Shown here in pieces: positions 50,707 through 59,700 of a stretch of 64,000 bases of DNA (within the stretch, counting starts at the first letter, position 1; every line of letters starts with the position of its first letter). Position numbers and translations under genes: made by a program. Origin of the DNA: Oscillospiraceae bacterium (GTDB taxonomy: Bacteria; Bacillota; Clostridia; Oscillospirales; Acutalibacteraceae); NCBI GenBank assembly GCA_015066625.1, contig SVOC01000004.1, forward strand, positions 85,360-149,359, given 5' to 3'. The notes below the pieces were generated by a model, which saw only the letters and a program-made list of their open reading frames with translations, ran no database searches and had not been told where the DNA came from.

Positions 50707-53700
50707 ATGAAAAAGAATTACTTGATCGGTCTTGGCGGAAGCGGAGGTAAAGTTATTACAGAGCTTTATAACCGTCTGCGTGAAGAAAAGGGCGAGGGGT
50801 TTGTACTCAATAATGTTCAGTGTATTGCTATCGACACTGACCAGGGTGAGCTTGACAAGCTTGCCGAGCTTGGCGTAAAGAAGGTTTGCATCAGCGGAGC
50901 GGAATCCGTGGGTCAGATGGTCAATCATCTGGGAGACGATGTAACGGACTGGTGTCCCGATACAGCTAACGAAGGTGTTTTTTACAGCAGTCCCGTTTAC
51001 AACGGCGCTTCCCAGTGCAGACTGAAATCCAGACTTTGCCTTGCAAGTTTTCTCAGTGATCAGAAAAACGCTCTCAGACTTGCACTTGAAGAGTCAACCC
51101 TGGTTTCTCCCCACGGTGAAGATGCAAATGAAGGATTGCCCACCGTACTGATCGTTTCATCAATAGCAGGCGGTACAGGCTCGGGTATATTCATTCAGAT
51201 TGCACTTTACATCAAAAAATTCTTCCGTAAATTCAACAAGGAGGTAAAGATTCACGGCTTGTTTGCTTGCCCTGAACTTTATGCGGATGTCGTTGACAAA
51301 ACACAGGTTCCCAGTCTTTATGCAAACGCATATGCAGTTGTAAGAGAACTTAATGCTTTCAACCTTATCTGTTCCGGAAGTGAGGGTAAAAATTGCGATT
51401 ACGATATTGATATCGAAATTAGTTCTTCCTGTGAAGGTAAACTTTTTGAAAAGGATTCTGAGGGCAGATACGGTGACAAACCGTACGATATGATGTATTT
51501 CATCAACAAGATAAACTATCTCAGCAAGACTCTGGGCGGTCTTGACAACTACTACGCCGCTATGGCGGATATAGCATATTCCCATCTTTATACCGACATT
51601 TCGGTTAAGGTTGAAAGCAACGAGTCAAACGAAATGAAGGTTCAGATAGTGGCTCCCGGTGCAATTTACGGCAGTGCAGGTGCATCCGTGCTCAGATATC
51701 CTTATGACGATATTCTGGAATATTTTGCAAGCCGTTCAATAAAGGATACCGTAAGCAATCTCTGGGCAACTCTTGATAAAAAATGGTACAATTATCTTGA
51801 GACCAAAGAAGCGGCAGCACTTGCTTCGGGTTACAGCAAATATTCTCCTCAGCCCGGAGAAAGAGCTGATAACTATATTGTAGATTTTGAGGCAATGGTA
51901 AGGAGCAACAGCGTTAACGCCAGCGAAATGGCATTCCTCTCACCTATGGTTGAAAAAGACGGAGTCTGTTTGGCAGATCTTCTTCTTAATTCAATCGTTG
52001 AAAGAGCAAGCTCAGAAGTTGCAAACGATAAGAGAATTACTGCTGCGAAAGAGAACTACGGACTTTCTGACATTAACAGCACTTATGCCAATATCTGTTC
52101 AAATGTTGATGATTTTTCAAACATTGAAGATGATGCAGATATATTTTCTGCAATAAATGATATTGACAACAGCCTTGATACTTATTGCAGGAAGAGTCTG
52201 GAATACGTTATTGACAGCTCAATTTCCTTCTCAAACAGTATTTACTGTGACAACAGCGACCTTTGGGGTACCTACGACAAGGCAGATGCCTCAATCAGCC
52301 TTGTACGCAACCTGCTTTATAATCAGGAAATGGGAGAATGGATTCATCCCATTGCAGCAAGATATCTTCTTTATAAATTTGCAGGCACAGTGAAGGCTAA
52401 AATTCGTGAAATAATCAGCGGCTTTGATACAGCAGCGGATGATGCTGATGATTTCTACACATACCTCGTTGAAGAATTTGTGGGCCAGCAGAAAACAATT
52501 CTTGCACCTAACGATGAAGAACTTGCACCCAACGCACAGATTCTTCAGGATATGATTTCGAAGCCCTTCAAAAAGAGAGCTACCAAGAAGCGTGTAGGCG
52601 AATACTTTGAAAATCTTGAACTTCAGCTTGAAGAAATTGATGAAGTGCTTGCAGATGCACTTGTTTATTTCTCTCTTGTAAAGGTTCTCGGCAGAGTTAC
52701 AAATCTTATTGAGGTTTATGAAAGCTTCTTTGATAACATTGATGACTTTATCGCAAAAGCAGAGGCATCAACCGCTACAAAGCAGACTATGCATGACCGT
52801 TCAACAACGGATGTGTTTGTGTGTGCAAGCGCAGACATAAAAGAATACCTTTATGCTGAGTTCGGTAACGGTATCAATACTCAGGCAGGCGCCACCGCAA
52901 GCCTTATAAATCAGGCTCTTTTCGGTTCAATGAGAATCAAGGCTGCAGAGAAGAGTGCTGCCAAGAAAGCCTCCAAGGTGCTTAAAATCGGTAAGAAGAA
53001 ATCAGACGGCGACATTTTCGATAAAACTCTTCAGATTGTTGTTGAAGGTGCAAAAGCGGATACGGATATCAAGGAAAATCTTGACATTGATGTATTTAAA
53101 GCGCTCCAGCTTGAATACAGACTGTATTTCCCCGACAATGCCGAAGATATACAGAACTACACAAAGGAAGAAAATCCCGAAGCCAAAACAAGAATTGACC
53201 AGTTTATTATCGGAAAATTTGCAAGCCTTGTAAAGTCATCTGCTCCCTGCTTGCTGTTTGATTGTACGGATACTTATGATAAGATATTGAACAGTAACGA
53301 TGGAAAAGATACGGAAGAAACAAAAGTCTCAAATTCCTATCGCTATATTTCATACAGCGATCAGGTCTTTGACAGCATAAAGGATCTTGTAGGCGGAACA
53401 TCCGAAGCAGCCGCCGTTTCCGGTTTCTTTAGCGGAATAGCATCATATCTTCCAAAAGACACTGAAAATCAAAGTATAAAAATCACATCGGTCAAGAGCG
53501 ATAAGGTTGATAAGTACAGCATTCTTTGTTATGCAACCGTTCATTGTCTCCAGCCCTATCAGATTTCTGCATTCGATGAACTTCGCGGCGGCGAATATTA
53601 TACTCATTACGCTGCAAGAATTCAGGAAATGGAGAAGGTTCAGAAATATTCGCTTACTCCTCACCTTGACAAGCGTTGGCATAAGCACGGTGTAATGCCC

Positions 53701-54534
53701 TATATCAATTCAAAGAAAGAGAGAGACCACCGTCTTGATTTGGCAAAAGCCTTCCTTTATGCACTTACTCACGGTGCAATCGGTTACCATATGGAAGGTT
53801 CTATGGCGCAGTTTGTATATGCAGACAGAAGTCTCGGCAGAGCACCTGAGCTTATGTTCTTTGATGGCAAGCCCATTCCTTACAGATACATAAACAGAGC
53901 TGTAGCCTGGCTGTCTAACAACGAGGACCTCGTTGAAGTTTATTCGGGTAGATTTGAAGCTGAAGTCAATGCCGAAGCGGAAAAACTTGCAATCTACAGC
54001 GAAACCGTGGGAGGCTATAAGGCTGCCATTACAAACTACGCACGTATTCTCAGACAGATGAAGAATAACATTTTCAGAGCAGTTGAGCTTCGTCAGTCCG
54101 CAAACGGCAGAGAAAAGGTTCTCAAAACCAAAGAGAACATCAGTGTTCTTGAACTTGCATGGCTTCTTCATAGTGCAGAGGAATCTGAAATTGATAAGGA
54201 TTACGGTGAGCTCATTGTAGAGATGCTTTGTGAAACAATCAAGGAGTATGCAAAAGCACCCTACAACGCAAGACAGATTGAAAAGAAGAACAAGGAAAGC
54301 GAGGCTTACTGCAATTACATTGAAGTAAGCAATCATATTGCGGATTCCTTCCTTGATGTTTTTGTGAAAACCGCAAGCAAAAAGAAGACATCGAAAGCAA
54401 AATCAAAAGCTGCATTCGGCGTGACAAATGAAAACCTTACAGTAAATCAGTCTAATATATCTGCACCTGTTGGAGATGTAAGATTTGAATGGGCACAGGC
54501 AGAAATCAGAAAACACATTCAGCCCGAGGATTGA
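50707..54534 (+). CDS. Large tubulin/FtsZ-like GTPase
   Basis: 1275 residues. The N-terminal 300 match the 'tubulin-like' family (PF13809-like, from memory): GLGGSGGKVI at 8-17 for the phosphate loop, CIAIDTD at about 39-45, and the tubulin signature AGGTGSG at 154-160, the equivalent of GGGTGSG in tubulin and GGGTGTG in FtsZ. NAYAVVRELNAFN and the FINKIN strand follow. No clear FtsZ C-terminal tail. The remaining 900 residues are helical, with charged coiled-coil-like parts. GTP binding is well supported; polymer formation is inference. FtsZ-like proteins of this size, with vWA neighbours, have been proposed to remodel membranes. Starts 12 bases after the vWA gene. Confidence 0.88.
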   Translation: MKKNYLIGLGGSGGKVITELYNRLREEKGEGFVLNNVQCIAIDTDQGELDKLAELGVKKVCISGAESVGQMVNHLGDDVTDWCPDTANEGVFYSSPVYNGASQCRLKSRLCLASFLSDQKNALRLALEESTLVSPHGEDANEGLPTVLIVSSIAGGTGSGIFIQIALYIKKFFRKFNKEVKIHGLFACPELYADVVDKTQVPSLYANAYAVVRELNAFNLICSGSEGKNCDYDIDIEISSSCEGKLFEKDSEGRYGDKPYDMMYFINKINYLSKTLGGLDNYYAAMADIAYSHLYTDISVKVESNESNEMKVQIVAPGAIYGSAGASVLRYPYDDILEYFASRSIKDTVSNLWATLDKKWYNYLETKEAAALASGYSKYSPQPGERADNYIVDFEAMVRSNSVNASEMAFLSPMVEKDGVCLADLLLNSIVERASSEVANDKRITAAKENYGLSDINSTYANICSNVDDFSNIEDDADIFSAINDIDNSLDTYCRKSLEYVIDSSISFSNSIYCDNSDLWGTYDKADASISLVRNLLYNQEMGEWIHPIAARYLLYKFAGTVKAKIREIISGFDTAADDADDFYTYLVEEFVGQQKTILAPNDEELAPNAQILQDMISKPFKKRATKKRVGEYFENLELQLEEIDEVLADALVYFSLVKVLGRVTNLIEVYESFFDNIDDFIAKAEASTATKQTMHDRSTTDVFVCASADIKEYLYAEFGNGINTQAGATASLINQALFGSMRIKAAEKSAAKKASKVLKIGKKKSDGDIFDKTLQIVVEGAKADTDIKENLDIDVFKALQLEYRLYFPDNAEDIQNYTKEENPEAKTRIDQFIIGKFASLVKSSAPCLLFDCTDTYDKILNSNDGKDTEETKVSNSYRYISYSDQVFDSIKDLVGGTSEAAAVSGFFSGIASYLPKDTENQSIKITSVKSDKVDKYSILCYATVHCLQPYQISAFDELRGGEYYTHYAARIQEMEKVQKYSLTPHLDKRWHKHGVMPYINSKKERDHRLDLAKAFLYALTHGAIGYHMEGSMAQFVYADRSLGRAPELMFFDGKPIPYRYINRAVAWLSNNEDLVEVYSGRFEAEVNAEAEKLAIYSETVGGYKAAITNYARILRQMKNNIFRAVELRQSANGREKVLKTKENISVLELAWLLHSAEESEIDKDYGELIVEMLCETIKEYAKAPYNARQIEKKNKESEAYCNYIEVSNHIADSFLDVFVKTASKKKTSKAKSKAAFGVTNENLTVNQSNISAPVGDVRFEWAQAEIRKHIQPED

Positions 54535-54568
54535 TTAAAGATTATTGACAAAGGGGACATTTTACAAA

Positions 54569-56743
54569 ATGAAGACAATATTTATAAACACTTCAAAAGA
54601 AGCCAAAAAGACAAAATTGGATGTTTTGTTCAATGCTCCCTTTGACCACAATACCCTTCTTTGCTATGAATGCAAGATAAATGAACTGAGTGAAATGGCA
54701 TCGGTTATCAAAAAGGCATTGATAACCGATGTCGACACCGTTGACAGAAACTATAACCTTATAGTTCTTGTTGATATGTATGAATTTCCCCGTGGCGATG
54801 AGATAGAAGCGGTAAATCTCTATAAGCAGTTGGTTACTCATTATGTGGGTGCCACTCTTGTGAGCAGACTTAATCGGGAAATGAATCTGTGCCCTGCGGG
54901 TACTGCTGTATTTTATGCCGATTCCTCCACAAAATGCAGGGATTATATTCCCGAATATGATAATGAAATTCAGAAATCCGACAAAAAGAAAGAACAGAAA
55001 CTCAGCAAGCTCGCGTCATCACCCAAGCTTACCTCAGAAGACGACCTCTCGGTAGAGGATTTCTGCGGTTGTGATGATATGAACGAAGAATCAAAAGAGA
55101 CTCCGGATAACGGAGCGCATCTTATAGCGGAGCTTTTCGGTTGGAAGGAGAAAATGAAAAAGACGGAACTCAGCTGGAAACTCAGATGTTCTGTTTCGGA
55201 AGAGGATTTTATTGATTTTACGGATGTTTTCCGTGAGGTTTCCTGTTCTGCTGAAAAATCACACGAAAGAGCAAGTGTGTTTGATGTTGTTCTCGGAGAA
55301 CTGGAGAAAATTATTGTTTGTTCCGAAAAAAGCACTGCAGGTACAAAGCAGGCAGTTGAAAATATAAAAAACTATTACATTACCGTAAATACTTGTAAAT
55401 TCAACCGTGACAACGAACAGAGCCTGAAAGAAGGCTTCTTCAAGGTTTACGCAAACATATATGTATGCATTCAGAACGAATCAATTTCCGAGGAGATAAT
55501 TGAGTACACAGAAAACGAAATCAGATTACTGCTTGTAAATGCATTGAATAAATACAGTTATTTTTCAGATGAAGAAAAAATAGAGGTTGATCTTAAACCT
55601 GTTGCCGCCATTTTTGAAAAAAGGTCTGAGTTGTTCAAGCGACACAAAAAAATGGTGCTTGAAAAGAATATCTATAAGGATGAAGATGAAGAAAAAGTTG
55701 CCGAGAGTATTATGTCAAGCTCTGTCAAAGAGAAGTCTGTACAGACGGTTGATACCTCTGAATTACGGGGCGTGGATCTGCGATTTTACAGTACGGTTGA
55801 AGAAATCTTCGGCAACTATGATACCGAGGTTATTAAGAAGCAGAATGACATTATAGTCAAAAACTGTATGCTTGTTCTCTGGGAATGGCGTGACAGATAT
55901 ACAAACGAAGATTTCTGCCGTCTGGTAGAAGCAGGGGATGACGTATTTGCAGAGAACATAAAAACAGAAAGAGAAAAGCCTGTGTGTGATTCGGTTGCAT
56001 TCCTGGCAGAGGAGCACGAAGCAGAGTATAACCGTCTTATCGGCGAAATTACGGAAGTTGAACACCGTCTGTGCCCCAACAAAAATATTCTTCTTGAAAC
56101 GCAAAATACTGTAATCGAGTATGATTCCTGGATGAAGAAAGGGAAAAAATATCTTGTTTCCCTCATAGGTGCGGTTGTTGCTGTTCTTGCCTCCGGAATA
56201 CCGTTTATCTATATGCAGATATATTCAGAGAAGAAAATGTTTGTTCCCGTTCTTGTTTTTCTCATTTTCACTTTGGGATTTTCGTTGATTTATGCTGTTG
56301 CGTCAGGTATATATATGTCAGCGATAAATCGCAGAAAATACGAATTAAAGGTGAAGCTTGACAGACTTAAAGAGGACAGCGAAAATGACCGCAAACAGAG
56401 TATTATTGCTTTGTACAGATATTACAGCAATACCATTGTTGAAGCTAATTGCCATTATCTGCTCTGGCAAGAACTTCTCAGAAGAGAAAAAGAAAATTCT
56501 TTTAAAGAAATTATGCGCAATGCCCATATAGCAAAGCTCAAGGAACTCAGAGAAACCGTGGAGCGTTATCTCACAATGCTCAAAATCGATGCTTCGGAGT
56601 ATTCGGGTAACGAGGAATATAAAAATCTGGTTCTTATGGGTCAGGAGCCGTTTTGCAGTGAAAACAACAAGCATATTTACAGTGTGTTGCCCGTAAAACA
56701 GAGCAACGGTAATTCAGAATCGGGAGGTGAAGACCTGCAATGA
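54569..56743 (+). CDS. Two-helix membrane protein with coiled coil, partner of the tubulin-like protein
   Basis: 724 residues from the ATG at 54569, with AAGGGG 12 bases upstream. The N-terminal 120 residues look like a small alpha/beta domain (LIVLVDMYEFPRG), an acidic linker follows, then a helical region. A membrane hairpin lies at about 528-549 and 556-578, and a charged coiled coil (about 580-665). Both ends should be cytoplasmic. No family recognised. Its stop overlaps the next gene's start (ATGA), indicating coupled translation and probably a shared complex. Confidence 0.82.
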   Translation: MKTIFINTSKEAKKTKLDVLFNAPFDHNTLLCYECKINELSEMASVIKKALITDVDTVDRNYNLIVLVDMYEFPRGDEIEAVNLYKQLVTHYVGATLVSRLNREMNLCPAGTAVFYADSSTKCRDYIPEYDNEIQKSDKKKEQKLSKLASSPKLTSEDDLSVEDFCGCDDMNEESKETPDNGAHLIAELFGWKEKMKKTELSWKLRCSVSEEDFIDFTDVFREVSCSAEKSHERASVFDVVLGELEKIIVCSEKSTAGTKQAVENIKNYYITVNTCKFNRDNEQSLKEGFFKVYANIYVCIQNESISEEIIEYTENEIRLLLVNALNKYSYFSDEEKIEVDLKPVAAIFEKRSELFKRHKKMVLEKNIYKDEDEEKVAESIMSSSVKEKSVQTVDTSELRGVDLRFYSTVEEIFGNYDTEVIKKQNDIIVKNCMLVLWEWRDRYTNEDFCRLVEAGDDVFAENIKTEREKPVCDSVAFLAEEHEAEYNRLIGEITEVEHRLCPNKNILLETQNTVIEYDSWMKKGKKYLVSLIGAVVAVLASGIPFIYMQIYSEKKMFVPVLVFLIFTLGFSLIYAVASGIYMSAINRRKYELKVKLDRLKEDSENDRKQSIIALYRYYSNTIVEANCHYLLWQELLRREKENSFKEIMRNAHIAKLKELRETVERYLTMLKIDASEYSGNEEYKNLVLMGQEPFCSENNKHIYSVLPVKQSNGNSESGGEDLQ

Positions 56744-59700
56744 GATTTCTTTTGTTGAAAATAGTTATAATGGCGGCAGTTCTTGTTGCAATGTCTTTGC
56801 CGTTTTTTCCTTCAAAGTTTAAGTTTTCGCTGGCATCGGTCAGCTATAACGAAGAACACAGGTGGAAAAATATACTGTTTGTTGCCGAATCCGCATTGCT
56901 GAGTTCGGTGCTGTTGTGTATTGCATCGATTCTTAAACAGCTGTATGTACGCTTCTTCAAACTGGAGTTTATACAGAAATTGATTGATGGTGCTTCCGTC
57001 AGAAATAATTACATAATTCAGGTAATTGTGATTCTTCTTGCAAACCTGGTTGTCTGTGTTGTTTTCTTTGTTGTCAAGAAGCTTTTCCGTGATTTTCTGG
57101 ATAAAAAGTTTTTTGAACACCAAAGCGGTAAAACAAACACCAATAAAACCAAAAAGAAGAAGGTTGCTAAGGCCGTAACCGATCAGCCGGACCGTTCCGA
57201 AAAAAGACTTCGCATTTTAAGGAAAAAATCCGTTTTGGTTTTTGACAGGGAAAGTTCACTCGAGAATGAGGAGATCATAGTTTCCGATTATTTGTCTGCC
57301 GGAGAAGAAAACGGCAGTGATAAGGCAACCCAAAATATCAATGCTTCCGAAGAAGAACCTAAAAGTTTTGTTGAATGGATCAGATTTATTTTGAAGAAAG
57401 CCGTTGGTTTGTTCTACAATGAGAATGAAAACTACGAATATGTCAAAACCGGCACTTTCAGATGGGCAAAGGAGCTTAAAATCTTTCTTCTGATTGTTTC
57501 GGCAATCTATCTTGTTGCCGGTCTTCTTATGCTGATTCCTGTCTGCTTCCCGCTGCCTCAGGATTTGTGGCTCAACAAACTTGCATTGTGGCTGGTTAAT
57601 AACATATATTTGTATCCCATGCTGTCTCTTGTCTTTCTGTATGAGGTGTTATGGTTTGTTGACGGAAAACACAAGGAGCCCGAAAAGGCAGAAAAGCTCA
57701 ATGTTTCCGTTATCGGCAGAAATAACGGACCCACCGAAACAGACTATGAGGAAATCAAATCTTCCCTTCTTGACAAATACAGTGCAAAGTACAACATAAA
57801 GAATTTTGACGCTTCTGTTATGACGGGTAAGAGTGCCTACAATATAGCGGAAAAGAATGCTGCCATTCAGAATATAGCCAAGAGTATAAGGTCAGCAAGA
57901 GGATTTGTTAACAACGACTATATCCAAAGCATTGAATATATGCTTGACGGAAAGCATGTTTTGTTTGATTCGTCACTGTATTCTGCGTTGGGAGAATATA
58001 TTGTTCATTATCTTTTGATAACACTTTCTTTTGGTAAACGTGCATTGTTTATCTGTAAAAATAAGAAAGAAATTGAAAACTCAATATCGTATCTTGAAAG
58101 AAGTTTCAGACAGATCACAAAAACCCCTTGTGTGTTCTGGAGATTCGGAACATCCGAAAAGCTTCGCGAAGGTAAAAAACCCGATGTTTTGTTCCTGACT
58201 CCTGAACAGTTTCTTGAAAAGAGCCTTTTTGTTGACGGTAAGGCGTTTTTTGAGGAGCTTACAGATGTATTTGTGCTGGATGCCGATAAAATTTTGAATG
58301 CAAACAACTATTACTGCCTCATTATAGCGAAGAAATTGGCAGGTGCAACTAAGCAGAATTTTGCCCATCAGACCAATTCGGTAGTAAGATACAGATTTTT
58401 CTCAAATGGTCATATACAGTCTGTGAGTAACAGTCTGCGTCAGTTTTTTAATCTTGAAGATGAACCCCTGGAGTCCTTCCATTCATTCGGTCTTGCTTCA
58501 AAGACGGATGTTTTCATCTGGCATACGGGTCTTGCTTCCACACTTTATGTGGATAACGGTGCAAATCAGGTAGCACTTGAGGTTCAGATCGCAAAGGATG
58601 CAAGTAATTTCGGTGTTCCGAATATAAGCCTTATTTCGGATACCGCAGTTTACAGTAGTCAGATCAATGAAATTCAGGGAATGACGCTCAACAGTTGCAA
58701 TCTTTCGGGATATCCCGTAGGATATGTGGTTGTTGCGGATGACAGCTTCAATCTTCCCAATGCAATATATAATTATTCCAGATTTTCGGGTCGGAAGTCA
58801 TCGGTGCTTCATGTTGTAAGCAAGCCTTATCTTCTCAGGGATTATTTCACATCAAAAGCCGAAGATTATGTTTCGCATTTTGAACTCATTGGTCAGACGA
58901 TGTCCGAACATGCAGAGCCTGCACGTGCAAGCATCATTCTTCTTCTCTGTGATGCTGTCAACGGAATAGAGAAGGATGAATTTGAAAAAAGAGCAAAAGA
59001 GTTCCTTGCTTCCCCAACGGACGAAGCATCGGATCTGGAAAGCTGTATAAAGCTTTGCTATAAAACCGCATTTGACACTGACGATGACTATGAACCCAGA
59101 TACAGTCTCAGAAAAATCCGCAATGCCGAACATCAAGTGAAAACCTATGTATATATCAAGGATTCCGAAAAGATGTTTGAAAACCTTCTGGAATCAACCG
59201 GAACGGTGAGAATTGAGTATACAAATTCACAGAGTTTTGAAAGCACTTCCATTTTCAAAAAGGAAACGGTTCAGCACTTTATTCCCGGTCAGGCAATAAC
59301 AAGAAATAACCGCAGCTACACAATCAAGGATGTTATGGTTGACCGAGGTGTTATAATTCTTGACGATACCGGCTCCAGTGTGAATGTACCTTCCGAGTAT
59401 ATTCAGACCAGACTTTACAGCATTAACGAAGCTGAATTGGCACACCGTTACGGGCACGATTACAGAACTAAAAACAGTGTTGTAAACCGTCTCGGAATGT
59501 ATGTTTACGACGCTGATGTAACAGTAGATACCGTTGGTTATTATTCCGTAGAAAATGCGGTTCAGACTGTAGACCTTGTAAAGCCTAATTTTGCAAAATA
59601 TATTCCTATCGGCGATGACAGAGAACTTTCTGAAAAAATCAGACGAAATATCAGAACAAAGCTTCTTGTTCTTGAGCTGGATATGAATGAAAAATGCACA

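Noticed and set aside
53710..54336. Minus-strand open frame opposite the tubulin-like gene
   Set aside because: No ribosome site and shadow composition; it would place a gene inside a conserved coding region.
50707..54534. Plasmid TubZ or phage PhuZ segregation/nucleus system
   Set aside because: No TubR-like regulator, centromere repeats, phage genes or replication gene nearby, and the protein is far too long.
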